NCBI GenBank assembly: GCA_937872925.1 | Contig: CALMUT010000227.1 | Coordinates: 32,827-96,826, forward strand | DNA: 64,000 bases | Direction of reading: 5' to 3' | Source of the DNA: an uncultured Myxococcales bacterium | GTDB lineage: Bacteria; Myxococcota_A; Polyangia; Polyangiales; Polyangiaceae | In this document: positions 33,433 through 42,250 of the stretch, piece by piece | How the letters are laid out: each line of letters begins with the position of its first letter | How positions within the stretch are numbered: the stretch's first letter is position 1 | Made by a program: the position numbers and the translations under genes | The notes under the pieces: generated by a model | What the model was told of the DNA's origin: nothing | The model's database searches: none | Seen by the model: only the letters and a program-made list of their open reading frames with translations

Positions 33433-36400
33433 TTAACTGACTTGCTCGGTCGCGCTTGCTTCGTTGGCCGGGCTCGCGCGACTCGGTCGGTCCGAGCTCC
33501 TCGCTGCGCTCTGCAGCGCCGCGTCAACGACCGCCTCAAGCTCAAGCACGCCCGCGGATTTTCGGACTAACGCACCAAGGGATCCCGCGACGGCAGCGAC
33601 ACTCGCCTCCTCGGACGAAGTGAAGAACACTGCGGCGTCGACCTTTCTTTCCGACATGAGCTGCTCCGCGAGCGCGAGGCCGGAGCCGTCGGGTAGCAAG
33701 ACGTCGAAAATACCGCACGCAAAGCCACCTGGTAGTGCTTGCGCCTCGGCAACCGAGTGGCAAATCGTTGGCGAGGTGCCACGCCGTCGCAGCCACCTTT
33801 CGAGAGCCCTCGCCAAGGGGAAGTCGTCCTCGACGACAAGAACTCGGGGTTGCGACGTGTCCTGGCGATGTGATGACCGAGGGATTGTCGCCGAGCGTGT
33901 TGGGGCCGGCGGTCTGGCTTCGCCGCGGAGTCGTAGCGCCAGCGTGTGCTCACCGACTACGTCGGCGATACGGAGGGCTTCGCGCGTCAGGATTTCGTTT
34001 TCGACCGCGCGGCCTTCGCTCTTCGCGATTCCGGCAAGCTGCTCAAGCATGTGGGCGCGTGCCGACGAGCTCGCCGCGGTGAGATCCAGTGTGTCGCTCA
34101 AGACTTGCGCAGCGTCCCGCAGGCGGCCGGCTTCGCGTAGCAGGGCCCCAAGCTTGCGACCGAACACTAGCCAGCCGCTCTTGGCCATTTCGTCTTCGTC
34201 GCGAAGCATGAGGGTGCGGGCGGCTTCGATGCCGTCTTCCAGTACGCAGATTGCTGAATGTGTATCGCCCCGGCCCCGCCGTAGGCGCGTGCTTTCCTCG
34301 ACCATCAGAAAGGCTTCGAAGCCCGGCCGGCCCCGCAGCGCGTGATACGCCTGCAGTTCTACACCGACTCCGAACTCTGCGGCACTTGCCGCGGCTTTCT
34401 CGTGGACTGCGGCGATGGCGCCAGCCGGGGCGAGGCGAAGGGTCGCTCGGCCGATGAACTCGTGGCTAAACCGGGCTTCGCCGTCGCTGACGGAAACCAG
34501 ACCCAGCTCGCTCAGCGGGAGCAAGCTGGTGTTCACATCGTCGGCCCGCTCTACCATTTGGGAAAGGACTCCGATCGAACTCGGGCCGCAGACGGCGAGG
34601 GCCTGCAACGTGCAGAGGGCATCTGGGGGAAGCATCCGCAGGCGTTGCTCCACCGCCTCGGTCAAGGTGACCGGCGCCGACCAAGAGTCGTCTTCGAAGC
34701 TCGCGATCAGTTGCTCGACGTACAGCGGTTCGATGTCGTCGTCGCTCCGTTGCAACAAGCCCCGTTGCTCTCCGAGGCGTTCCACCGCGAGGTCCCGTGA
34801 CCAGCCCCGCAGTTCCTGCCGAAGGATCCCGGGTCCGAGCTTGTCTTCGAGGGCGGAACTCGCGCTGCAGATGAGCGTGAGACCAGGGATCTTTTCGCCG
34901 ACGATCAGGTCGGCCACGGCGACAAAGGATGCGCCGTCAAATTGGTCCAGGTCGTCGACCAGGAGCACGAGTTTGCCCGGGTCGCTTGATTCCACGGCCA
35001 GCTTCGCGGCCCAGCGCAGCGCTCGACTGGCGCCGGCGCGGGCCCCCGCCGGGTCGATGCCGACCGGGAGATCTGCGGCGAACACTGTTTCTAGCGCGCT
35101 GCGAATGCTGTCGGATTTGACGCCGTGGCGGTCGGCGCTATCGCGCCAGCCGGCCAGCTGCGTGATGGTCTGGCGAAGCGCGCCGTAGCCGATCTCGTCC
35201 AGGGGCGGAGCTGGCGCTGAGATGCTGACGCTGGCGCTGCCGCGTCGCTCGTAGGCGGCGGCCACTTGGCGCAGCAACCAGGAGCGACCGACTCCGGCGC
35301 GACCCCACACCAGAAATGGCCGTTTGCATTCCAGCAATTGTGCGGCCCATGGCGTGCGACTCTCAAGCGCGCGATCGTCTTCGGCAGTCTCTTCGGAGTT
35401 GACGGTCTGCCGTTCGCGACGAGTTGCCTGGGAGAGCGCGCGTGTCAGCTGCAGATCCGACGGCGCGGGGCTCCCCGGCAGGCGAGAGGCACGGCGCGCC
35501 GATAATTTGGCCGGATCCCCGATCGCCGCCGCCATGGCCAGAGCGTCAGGAAATCGATCCGCGGGGTCCAGGCTGAGCCCGCGGATGCAGGCGTGGGCGA
35601 CATTGTCTGGGATCGCCCGCTGGGGCGCAGCGAGTCGCGGATCGAGGTCGCGCCCCTCCAACTGCTGTCGCACCACATCCATCCCGGTGGGGCCGGGAAA
35701 TGGCTGTCGCCCCGTCAGCATTTCGTAGAGCAAGACGCTCACCGCAAATAGATCCGCCGCGGCACCCGGCTCCTCGCCTCGAAGCTTTTCCGGCGGCATG
35801 TACTGCGGCGTGCCCACGACGGTTCCGACACGGGTGAGTCGACGCCGATCGCGCAAGCGCGCGATCCCGAAGTCGATGATCTTGACGTGGTAGCCGCCGC
35901 GACGCCGACGTTCGAGCATCAGATTGCCCGGCTTGATGTCCCGGTGGGCGATGCCGTGGTCGTGGGCTTCTGCCAGCGCGCCCAAGGTTTGCTCCACGAC
36001 ATCCAGGGCATGTTCCACTGGAAGCACGCCCTCGGAATGCAGCACTTGATCCAGGTCCGGACCGCTCAGATGCTCCATGACGAGAAATGGGTATCCGCCG
36101 TCCGCCGCCGACGCGCGTCCGAAGTCGTAGATGCTGACGATGTTCGGATGGTTCAGGCGACTTGCGACGCGCGCCTCTTCGAGGAAGCGCACGCCGATCT
36201 CTTCGTCGCTAATGAGTTCAGGGTGGATGCACTTGATGGCAACGGAGCGGTCGAGCACCCGCTGCACGCCGCGATACACCCGGCCCATGCCCCCGGAATT
36301 GATCAGCTCTAAAACCTGATAGCGCTCGGCAATGACCTTGCCGATGAAGGGATCATCGCCGGGTGCGGCGGCGATCTGTTCTGCGCCGCATACCGAACAG

Positions 36401-36450
36401 AACCGTTCGACATCGATAGCGTTGCCACACTGGAGGCAAGAATCGGCCAT
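33433..36450 (-). CDS. Zinc-ribbon Ser/Thr kinase - ATPase - receiver multidomain protein
   Basis: 1005 residues. N-terminal zinc ribbon (CLQC...CSVC, residues 5-21); Ser/Thr kinase about 43-310 with GGMGRV, Lys73, HRDIKPGN (169-176), DFG (193-195) and PPE instead of APE; a STAND/AAA-like ATPase with Walker A GRAGVGRS (383-390, Arg replacing Lys) and Walker B LVLLVDDLDQ; a helical TPR-like region; and a receiver domain at about 868-980 with VVEDD, phospho-Asp in FDVLLPDGSG, FFTSS and VRKSAG. It joins eukaryotic-type and two-component signalling in one chain. Cytoplasmic. The upstream DNA carries a 26-base palindrome. Targets unknown. Confidence 0.88.
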   Translation of the reverse strand: MADSCLQCGNAIDVERFCSVCGAEQIAAAPGDDPFIGKVIAERYQVLELINSGGMGRVYRGVQRVLDRSVAIKCIHPELISDEEIGVRFLEEARVASRLNHPNIVSIYDFGRASAADGGYPFLVMEHLSGPDLDQVLHSEGVLPVEHALDVVEQTLGALAEAHDHGIAHRDIKPGNLMLERRRRGGYHVKIIDFGIARLRDRRRLTRVGTVVGTPQYMPPEKLRGEEPGAAADLFAVSVLLYEMLTGRQPFPGPTGMDVVRQQLEGRDLDPRLAAPQRAIPDNVAHACIRGLSLDPADRFPDALAMAAAIGDPAKLSARRASRLPGSPAPSDLQLTRALSQATRRERQTVNSEETAEDDRALESRTPWAAQLLECKRPFLVWGRAGVGRSWLLRQVAAAYERRGSASVSISAPAPPLDEIGYGALRQTITQLAGWRDSADRHGVKSDSIRSALETVFAADLPVGIDPAGARAGASRALRWAAKLAVESSDPGKLVLLVDDLDQFDGASFVAVADLIVGEKIPGLTLICSASSALEDKLGPGILRQELRGWSRDLAVERLGEQRGLLQRSDDDIEPLYVEQLIASFEDDSWSAPVTLTEAVEQRLRMLPPDALCTLQALAVCGPSSIGVLSQMVERADDVNTSLLPLSELGLVSVSDGEARFSHEFIGRATLRLAPAGAIAAVHEKAAASAAEFGVGVELQAYHALRGRPGFEAFLMVEESTRLRRGRGDTHSAICVLEDGIEAARTLMLRDEDEMAKSGWLVFGRKLGALLREAGRLRDAAQVLSDTLDLTAASSSARAHMLEQLAGIAKSEGRAVENEILTREALRIADVVGEHTLALRLRGEARPPAPTRSATIPRSSHRQDTSQPRVLVVEDDFPLARALERWLRRRGTSPTICHSVAEAQALPGGFACGIFDVLLPDGSGLALAEQLMSERKVDAAVFFTSSEEASVAAVAGSLGALVRKSAGVLELEAVVDAALQSAARSSDRPSRASPANEASATEQVS

Positions 36451-36468
36451 GCCAACCCATATGCTGCG

Positions 36469-36494
36469 ACCGTTGACCGACGCGCGTCAACGGT
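36469..36494 (-). promoter_or_regulatory. Perfect inverted repeat upstream of the kinase gene
   Basis: ACCGTTGAC (36469-36477), 8 bases, GTCAACGGT (36486-36494). It ends 18 bases before the kinase ATG and includes a -35-like GTTGAC on either strand. Likely a binding site for a dimeric regulator in the divergent promoter region. Confidence 0.6.
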
Positions 36495-36536
36495 GCCCGT
36501 TCCCACCCGTGCCGTATTCGTAGCGCCCAAGGAACT

Positions 36537-36554
36537 GCGCCGAATATTCGGCGC
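36537..36554 (+). promoter_or_regulatory. 18-base perfect palindrome upstream of the TPR gene
   Basis: GCGCCGAATATTCGGCGC, a perfect palindrome with an AT-rich centre, 53 bases before the ATG at 36608. The divergent gap is only 157 bases, so it could serve either gene. Probable operator; regulator unknown. Confidence 0.6.
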
Positions 36555-36607
36555 GTGTGGGACACTGCCCGGTCGTCATCGCGTGCGGGCTCGGCTACAC
36601 GTACGGC

Positions 36608-38815
36608 ATGCGCATTCTCCTCGTACTGGATCCGCCGGCACAGCCCGACGCAGCGGCGCTCTGGCTCAAACGCTGTGCTGAAGCAGAACTCCCCTCACTC
36701 GTGAGCCTGCCGGCCATCGATCCTATGGCGCGGGCGCTTGCCGCCGGATTCGAAGCGCACGCCCCGGGCGAAGCCGGTTACGTTGTGCTCGCGCGCGCCG
36801 GCAGTGGGCGGCTCAGTGAGGCCGACTTCGAGCAATTGGGACTCGGTGACAAGGTACGTCGACTAGAGCCCGTCGAAGATCCTGCGGTGGAAGCTGCCAT
36901 CGCCGAAGGCGCGCAGCACCTCGAACGCGGTGATCTTGCCCGCGCGCACCAGTCCTACTTCTTTGCGGATTCGCTGTTGGCTTCGGAGCACAGCCCGAGG
37001 CGTGCGGAAGTGCTGGTATGCCTGGCCAGTATTGAAGCCGACCGCGGTGAAAAGGCGCAGGCGGCGAGCTTGCTCGACCGCGCCCTCGCGATCTTTCCGG
37101 ATCACCAAACCGCACTGCGACGGCGTATCGAGCTGGCGCGCTCCGCGGCGGACGGGGCGACTGCCGCGGCGCTCAGACGGCGCTTGCTTGCGCGTGCTGA
37201 AACCGATGACGAGCGCGCCGAGTTGTTGTGGTCCATCGCCGATGAGTCGTTGCACGCGACGGCGGAAGCTTTGCAACAGGCGTTGGAGTTGCGTCCGCGA
37301 GAACCGCGCTTGTTGGAACGGTTGCAAGCGAGTCTCGAGGCGGCCGGTCGCTGGCGCGAGGCCGTGGACGCGAAGGTCGCGCTCACTGAGACGATCCAAA
37401 GTCCTCGGGATCGCGCGCGGTCGTTCACCGCGGCCGCGGGCATGTGCGCGCGGCGCACCGAGGACGTTGCGCGCGCCGTTGCCTTGTACGAAGCCGCCAT
37501 TGCCGATGACCCTTCGACCCCGGGCGCCTTCGAGGCGATCGAAGCGGTGTTGCTGAAGAACGCCGACTGGCTGGGGGTGGCGCAGGCCTATGAGCGCCAA
37601 CTAGAGCGCCTGGCGGGTCGTGGTCAGAGCCTCGCCGAATGTGCGCTCCTCGACAAGCTGGCCGGCGTGCACGTCGAGCGTCTGAAGGATGTGCACAGCG
37701 CGATCTTGACTTTGGATCGGCTGATCGTGCTCGACCCGGAGAATGTCGAGGCCCGCGCGCGACTGGCTTCCTTGCTGGAGCAGACGGACGCGCCGGAACT
37801 GGCCGCGCGCTGTCTCGCCAATGCAGCCACCTGGGGGCCAACGCGTCCAGCCACCTTCCGAGAGTTGCATCGGATCGCCACCGGCCTGGGGGATTTGGAC
37901 CGCAGCTACGCGGCCTGCGCAGTGTTGGTACACCTTGGCGAAGCAGAACAAGCAGAGCAAGAGGTGTATCGACGCTTTGCCCCGGAAACGACTTCACGCC
38001 CACAAGCGGCGTTGACACCCTCGGGTTGGACGGAACTGCACGTGGCGGACCACGACGTGGTCGTTTCGAACATCGTGCACGCCATCGCGCCCGCTGCCAT
38101 CGCGCTCCGCTTGGACCAACTGCGCGCCGCCAAAATGCTACCGGACTTGGGGCAAGTCGAGCGCCACGAGGTGGACAAGAGCACGCTGACCGCTGTGCGC
38201 ACGGTTGGCTGGGTGTGCGCTGTATTGGGCCTGCCCGTGCCCGCGGTATACGCGCAGCCGGAAGATCTGCCTGGAGGGATTGTGGCGCTGCCACTGCAGG
38301 CGCCCACGGCTTTGCTCGGCAAGTCCCTGCTGAGCGGCCGATCCGTCCCGGAGCTTGCATTCACCATCGCGCGCTCCCTCACGGCCCAACAGCTCACGGC
38401 GCGGCTGCTCACCTTCTACCCGAGCGCGCCGGAGTTCAAGGCGCTGGTACTTGCAGCGATCGCACAGGTGCTGCCGTCTAGTCTGTCGTCTAGCGGACTT
38501 GCACTGCACGACGCGCTCGCGGCCAAACTCGGCCCGGCGGAGCGGGGACGATTGGGCGACGCCGTGCAGGCACTTCAGGCTCGGGATGGTCGCTTTGACC
38601 TGAGCGCATGGACGCGCAGCGTCGAGATGGCCGCGTGTCGCGCGGGGTTGTTGGCGTGTGGCGACATCACGGCCGCGGCGCGCATGCTTGCAGTGGACGG
38701 ACGCACCGTGGGAGGGCTCTCAGCTGCCCGGCGCGTGCGGGATCTGATCCCGTTTTCCGTCTCGGAGAAATACGCCGCAGCGCGCCGTGCCATCGGCATC
38801 GGCGTGACAGAGTAG
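36608..38815 (+). CDS. Large TPR-type helical repeat protein
   Basis: 735 residues from the ATG at 36608 (MRILLVLDPP); the frame opens at 36557 but that extension looks non-coding. Residues about 95-480 are a run of TPR-like helix pairs (for example EGAQHLERGDLARAHQSYFFADSL is the first). The C-terminal 220 residues are a different, mainly helical region with ALTPSGWTEL and VRDLIPFSVSE. No signal peptide or membrane helix, so cytoplasmic. It is divergent from the kinase-ATPase-receiver gene. Similar TPR proteins often sit next to Ser/Thr kinases in myxobacteria, so a scaffold or substrate role is a reasonable guess. Confidence 0.75.
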   Translation: MRILLVLDPPAQPDAAALWLKRCAEAELPSLVSLPAIDPMARALAAGFEAHAPGEAGYVVLARAGSGRLSEADFEQLGLGDKVRRLEPVEDPAVEAAIAEGAQHLERGDLARAHQSYFFADSLLASEHSPRRAEVLVCLASIEADRGEKAQAASLLDRALAIFPDHQTALRRRIELARSAADGATAAALRRRLLARAETDDERAELLWSIADESLHATAEALQQALELRPREPRLLERLQASLEAAGRWREAVDAKVALTETIQSPRDRARSFTAAAGMCARRTEDVARAVALYEAAIADDPSTPGAFEAIEAVLLKNADWLGVAQAYERQLERLAGRGQSLAECALLDKLAGVHVERLKDVHSAILTLDRLIVLDPENVEARARLASLLEQTDAPELAARCLANAATWGPTRPATFRELHRIATGLGDLDRSYAACAVLVHLGEAEQAEQEVYRRFAPETTSRPQAALTPSGWTELHVADHDVVVSNIVHAIAPAAIALRLDQLRAAKMLPDLGQVERHEVDKSTLTAVRTVGWVCAVLGLPVPAVYAQPEDLPGGIVALPLQAPTALLGKSLLSGRSVPELAFTIARSLTAQQLTARLLTFYPSAPEFKALVLAAIAQVLPSSLSSSGLALHDALAAKLGPAERGRLGDAVQALQARDGRFDLSAWTRSVEMAACRAGLLACGDITAAARMLAVDGRTVGGLSAARRVRDLIPFSVSEKYAAARRAIGIGVTE

Positions 38816-38858
38816 TGATGTGATCGCCCAACGCTCAGGCTCGCGCTGCACGTCTGCC

Positions 38859-40052
38859 TCACCCGCCGGGCTGTTTGCCGGCGTACAAGGTTCGAGGGTT
38901 TTCTTGCACGCGGTAGCCGGGCGCCTTGTGTTTGGCTTGTCGCCGCAGCACGCGGGAAAACTCGCGGGCCCCTAGTTTGTGCAACGCGGCCTCGCCACCG
39001 GGAACGAAGTGGCGCGTGAAGGAGAAGCCGCGCCCTAGCCCGCGGAATGCCTCAAGCGCCCAGTAGTCGCCCAGATCGTCGATCTGCATGCCTGTGACGT
39101 AGTCGTTGCCGCTCAAGTGCCGGGTCACCTGATGCAGGAAGGTGCGGACCGTTGGGTAGGCAGGTCGGGTTCGCCGGGTAAGGGTTTTGGCAACATCGTC
39201 CAAGACACCTTTCGTCTGCACGCTGAGCTTGTCCGGTTTCGCCTGGTGCTTGCAGGACGAGAGGAAAAACGCCTGCTGCTCCTCGATGCTGTGAGGCAAG
39301 AGATCGGGCGCGATCCCGAGCACGTATCCCGCATAGCGCCACAGCAGGAGGAAGCCATCGATCTCTGTGCGGCGCAGGGCAATCCCCAGCTTGCTCAGAC
39401 TGCGGATGTTGAGGTAGCCGAACAACGCCAGGGTGATCGCCAGATCTTGCTGGTTGATGGGCACTTCTCGCGGGTGAGAGAAGCGCCCGGTATCCAGTAG
39501 GTGTCGGCGGATCCCCGCATGTAGTAGCCGCACCCGGGCAAGGGTTTCGTGGGCCTTACCACCCGGACGAATCTCGTCCGGGAACGCCATGCGTAGCACC
39601 ATCGCCATGGTTTCCGAGAGCCGTTGGGTCGCGCTGCCCGACAGCATGCCCGTCATGGCAGTCACTAGCGCCATCTTTTGGAAGACGGCGCCGCCGACCA
39701 AAGAACCCGACAGCAAGGACACCCCCATGAAGGGGCCGTAGGTGGCGATGAGCCGTTGCCCGGGAACCATGGCGTCAAAGTCTGCCCAGGGCGGCGCGTC
39801 ATTGGTGTGTCTTAGAAACGCGGCGCAGTTTTCATCGCCACTCGCGGCGCGCGCACGCACGGCGCCGAGCAGGTCGAAGATGTTCGTGAGTGGGCCCGCG
39901 GCCGCGAGCTCCCGCACCACGGTGTCTGCCAGGGGGTCACCGACGGTGCGCCAGTGCTCCAGGGCCGACTCGGTGTACGGCTCAACGTACTCGAGCTCTG
40001 CGAAAGGCGGGATGGTGTCTAGGGGCGGGAGCTGGTGCATGTTGATGGGCAC
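38859..40052 (-). CDS. MpaB/Lcp-like oxygenase (DUF2236)
   Basis: 397 residues. Matches the DUF2236 family that includes latex-clearing protein (Lcp, a haem b rubber oxygenase) and fungal MpaB. The family segment RVRLLHAGIRRHLL (about residues 172-185) and PINQQDLAITLALFGYL (about 199-215) are clear; Lcp uses a His and a Lys for haem and catalysis, and several His occur in the right area, but I cannot assign them exactly. No signal peptide, unlike secreted Lcp. It may therefore cleave a small isoprenoid or lipid in the cytoplasm. The UbiA and flavoprotein genes are 38 kb away, so no link is claimed. Confidence 0.75.
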   Translation of the reverse strand: MPINMHQLPPLDTIPPFAELEYVEPYTESALEHWRTVGDPLADTVVRELAAAGPLTNIFDLLGAVRARAASGDENCAAFLRHTNDAPPWADFDAMVPGQRLIATYGPFMGVSLLSGSLVGGAVFQKMALVTAMTGMLSGSATQRLSETMAMVLRMAFPDEIRPGGKAHETLARVRLLHAGIRRHLLDTGRFSHPREVPINQQDLAITLALFGYLNIRSLSKLGIALRRTEIDGFLLLWRYAGYVLGIAPDLLPHSIEEQQAFFLSSCKHQAKPDKLSVQTKGVLDDVAKTLTRRTRPAYPTVRTFLHQVTRHLSGNDYVTGMQIDDLGDYWALEAFRGLGRGFSFTRHFVPGGEAALHKLGAREFSRVLRRQAKHKAPGYRVQENPRTLYAGKQPGG

Positions 40053-40128
40053 GGCGAGCTCAGTCTAGCCTGCGACGACGCTTCGGGACACCCGAGCCCG
40101 TTTCCACGCAATGGGGACTATCCGCCGC

Positions 40129-40150
40129 CGGACCGCCATGCTGCGGTCCG
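40129..40150 (+). promoter_or_regulatory. Hairpin directly before the ABM-monooxygenase ribosome site
   Basis: CGGACCGC-catgct-GCGGTCCG, a perfect 8-base stem with a 6-base loop, ending three bases before the AGGAGG Shine-Dalgarno (40154-40159). It may be an operator or an mRNA structure that modulates translation of the gene at 40166. Confidence 0.55.
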
Positions 40151-40165
40151 TACAGGAGGCCAGCT

Positions 40166-40531
40166 GTGATCGTCGTAACGAACCGTATTCCCGTGGCAGA
40201 AGGCCATGAAATCGACTTCGAAGACCGCTTCAAGAAGCGGGTGCACCTCGTCGACCAGTCGCCGGGCTTTGTGCGCAACGAAGTGCATCGTCCCCAACCC
40301 ATGAAGTTCGATCACGAAGCCGGCGGCTTTGTGCCGGATCCGGAAAAGCAGGGCTACTACGAGGTGAAAACCTGGTGGCGCAGCTTCGACGACTTTGAAG
40401 CTTGGACCAAGAGTCCGGCCTTTGCCGAAGCGCACAAGAATCGGGCGCCCAAAGAAATGTTTGCCGGGCCGAGCGTGCTCGAAGTGCATGAGGTGTTCCT
40501 CAGCACGGATCTCGAAGGCGTCGCGGGCTAG
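40166..40531 (+). CDS. ABM-fold monooxygenase (HmoA/IsdG-like)
   Basis: 121 residues, GTG start with a strong AGGAGG six bases upstream. Dimeric ferredoxin-like alpha/beta barrel of the antibiotic biosynthesis monooxygenase family: VTNRIPVAEGHEIDFEDRF, FVRNEVHRP, YYEVKTWWRSFDDFEAWTKS, FAEAHKNR. The WWRSFDDFEAW...SPAFAEAH region is typical of the IsdG/HmoA haem-degrading group, where a His binds haem iron. The gene is convergent with hemB and overlaps its end by 4 bases, so haem breakdown next to haem synthesis is a fair guess. Other substrates such as quinols are possible. Confidence 0.8.
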   Translation: MIVVTNRIPVAEGHEIDFEDRFKKRVHLVDQSPGFVRNEVHRPQPMKFDHEAGGFVPDPEKQGYYEVKTWWRSFDDFEAWTKSPAFAEAHKNRAPKEMFAGPSVLEVHEVFLSTDLEGVAG

Positions 40532-41538
40532 GCGTGTTTTGCCAACAACTCGGCGGCTTCCAGCGCGCCGTAGGTGAAGATGATGTCGGCGCCGGCGCGG
40601 CGCAGGCCGAGCAGGCTTTCTAGCAAGCATCGGTCGTAGTCGAGCCAGCCGTTCTGTGCCGCGGCCTTGAGCATCGCGAACTCACCACTCACGTGATAGA
40701 CGGCCACGGGCAGCTTGCTGTGCTCCCGCACGAAACGCACGACGTCCATATACGGCAAGCCGGGCTTGACCATCAGGATGTCCGCACCCTCGGCTTCGTC
40801 CAGCTCGATCTCTCGCAGACACTCCCGCAAGTTGGCGGGATTCATCTGATACGTCTTTTTATCGCCGGCCCGAGGAGCGGAGTCCAAAGCGTCCCGAAAA
40901 GGCCCGTAGAAAGCCGATGCGTACTTCACGCAGTAGCTCAAGATCCCCACGTCGGTGAAGCCCGCTTCGTCAAGCGCCCGGCGCATCACGCCGACGCGAC
41001 CGTCCATCATATCGCTGGGCGCGACCATGTCGGCGCCCGCTTTGGCTTGTGCCACGGCCATCTTCGCGAGCAGCGGTAGGGTCTCGTCGTTGTCGATGCG
41101 CCCGTCGACAAGATAGCCATCGTGGCCGTCCGATGAATACGGGTCGAGTGCCACATCGGTGATCACGACCAACTCTGGGAGCGCGGTCTTCAACGCACGC
41201 ACGGCGCGCTGCAACAAGCCTTCCGGGTTTTCGCTTTCGGTGCCCCGGGGGTTTTTCAACGCGTCGTCGATGGCCGGAAAGAGCGCCACGCCGGGCACCC
41301 CAGCCTCGAAGGCTCGCCGTGCGAGTGCCACGAGGTGCGTGATGCCGAGACGCGCATGCCCTGGCATGCTCTTGATGGGCGTCTGGCCGTCGCCCTCCTG
41401 CACGAACAAGGGCAGGATCAAGTTGGACGCGGAGAGAGTGGTTTCATTCACGAGAGCCCTACGGCCGGCGCTCACGCGGTTTCTTCGGGGTCGGATCAGC
41501 ACGTTTGGGACTCTTATAGAAGTCGCGTGCCGCCTCAA
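40528..41538 (-). CDS. hemB: Delta-aminolevulinic acid dehydratase (porphobilinogen synthase)
   Basis: 336 residues. Condenses two 5-aminolevulinate molecules to porphobilinogen for haem and cobalamin. The two Schiff-base lysines are in SYCVKYASAFYGPFRDAL and DILMVKPGLPYMD. The metal-binding loop reads DVALDPYSSDGHDG, with Asp in place of the three Cys of zinc enzymes, so this is the Mg-type (non-zinc) group. Normal length. Its 3' end overlaps the ABM-monooxygenase gene on the other strand by 4 bases. The leader upstream (41539-41643) is shared with the divergent lipoprotein gene. Confidence 0.96.
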   Translation of the reverse strand: MRRHATSIRVPNVLIRPRRNRVSAGRRALVNETTLSASNLILPLFVQEGDGQTPIKSMPGHARLGITHLVALARRAFEAGVPGVALFPAIDDALKNPRGTESENPEGLLQRAVRALKTALPELVVITDVALDPYSSDGHDGYLVDGRIDNDETLPLLAKMAVAQAKAGADMVAPSDMMDGRVGVMRRALDEAGFTDVGILSYCVKYASAFYGPFRDALDSAPRAGDKKTYQMNPANLRECLREIELDEAEGADILMVKPGLPYMDVVRFVREHSKLPVAVYHVSGEFAMLKAAAQNGWLDYDRCLLESLLGLRRAGADIIFTYGALEAAELLAKHA

Positions 41539-41643
41539 GGCTTCCGTTACGTCAGCGCCAGGCCCCGGCTGGGGTGTGACATTCGGATCAGACTTTTCAG
41601 GCAGTTTCGGGGTGCTAGCCTTCCATCACGATTGGAGGCCTAT

Positions 41644-41955
41644 ATGTCCTTAAAGTTACTCAAGACTCTTAGTTTCATTGCACTCACATCCACCGTCGCC
41701 ATGACTGGCTGCAGCAGCGACGATGACGACAAAAAAGCCACGGGCGGCACGAGCGGCACCGGCGCGACCGGCGGCACGGGCGGAAGCTCGGGCAGCGGTG
41801 GTACCGCGGGCGCATCGGGCGGCGGCGGCACGGCGGGCTCTTCGGGCAGCGCGGGCTCGGCTGGCAGCGCGGGCTCGGCTGGCAGCGCGGGCTCGGCTGG
41901 CAGTGCAGGCTCGGCTGGCAGCAGCGGCGCTCCTGGCGACGCCGGCACCGACTGA
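41644..41955 (+). CDS. Small Gly/Ser/Ala-repeat lipoprotein
   Basis: 103 residues from the ATG at 41644, with GGAGG seven bases upstream. Signal peptide with lipobox AMTGC followed by SSDDDDKK, then about 70 residues of Gly/Ser/Ala/Thr repeats ending in DAGTD. No folded domain remains. The first 30 residues closely resemble those of the next gene (MNLKVVKALGFVALT; SDDDGG after the Cys), which has a Cys-containing C-terminal domain missing here. Either a truncated paralogue or a simple surface spacer lipoprotein. A strong terminator follows. Confidence 0.75.
   Translation: MSLKLLKTLSFIALTSTVAMTGCSSDDDDKKATGGTSGTGATGGTGGSSGSGGTAGASGGGGTAGSSGSAGSAGSAGSAGSAGSAGSAGSAGSSGAPGDAGTD
41845..41916 (+). 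repeat. 18-base tandem repeat within the lipoprotein gene
   Basis: Four copies of GGCAGCGCGGGCTCGGCT (three exact at 41845-41898, the fourth with two changes), encoding GSAGSA. The unit is a multiple of three, so slippage changes linker length without breaking the frame. Confidence 0.9.
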
Positions 41956-41981
41956 ATCGTCGGGACCGCAGCCTCGATGGG

Positions 41982-42024
41982 CGGACGGCCTCCACACGAG
42001 CGTGGGGGCCGTCCGTTCGTTTTT
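41982..42024 (+). terminator. Rho-independent terminator after the first lipoprotein
   Basis: Stem CGGACGGCC...GGCCGTCCG (41982-41990 / 42007-42015) with an inner CCAC/GTGG pairing, then TTCGTTTTT. It begins 26 bases after the stop codon. Confidence 0.88.
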
Positions 42025-42250
42025 GTGATTCGTCCGGGAGCTCGGAAATGCCAAGCACCCCTGGAGCGGGATCGGCGTTTATTCTCCGCAGTTCGTCGCG
42101 GGGCTTGGCGCGCTTCTCTCGGATTCTGTTCCGGCTAGAAAGGCCAGCCAGCAACTTGATTTCCGACAAGAAAGTCGTGCTACCCTTGGGATCCTTGGTC
42201 TTGGTGATCCACGCGCGGCAGCAGCCCGCATCCAAATAGGAAGAATCGAC
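42025..42250. other. Intergenic leader of the second lipoprotein
   Basis: About 225 bases with no convincing gene. It should hold the promoter of the gene at 42251, since a terminator lies just before it. The last bases (AAATAGGAAGAATCGAC) include AGGAAG as Shine-Dalgarno. Nothing else recognised. Confidence 0.5.

Noticed and set aside
38859..40052. A functional link between the MpaB/Lcp-like oxygenase and the neighbouring monooxygenase and hemB genes
   Set aside because: The genes are on different strands with separate promoters; a haem requirement alone is too weak to claim a pathway.
41845..41916. 18-base repeats as a CRISPR or integrated element
   Set aside because: They are in frame inside a lipoprotein gene and encode GSAGSA with no spacers.
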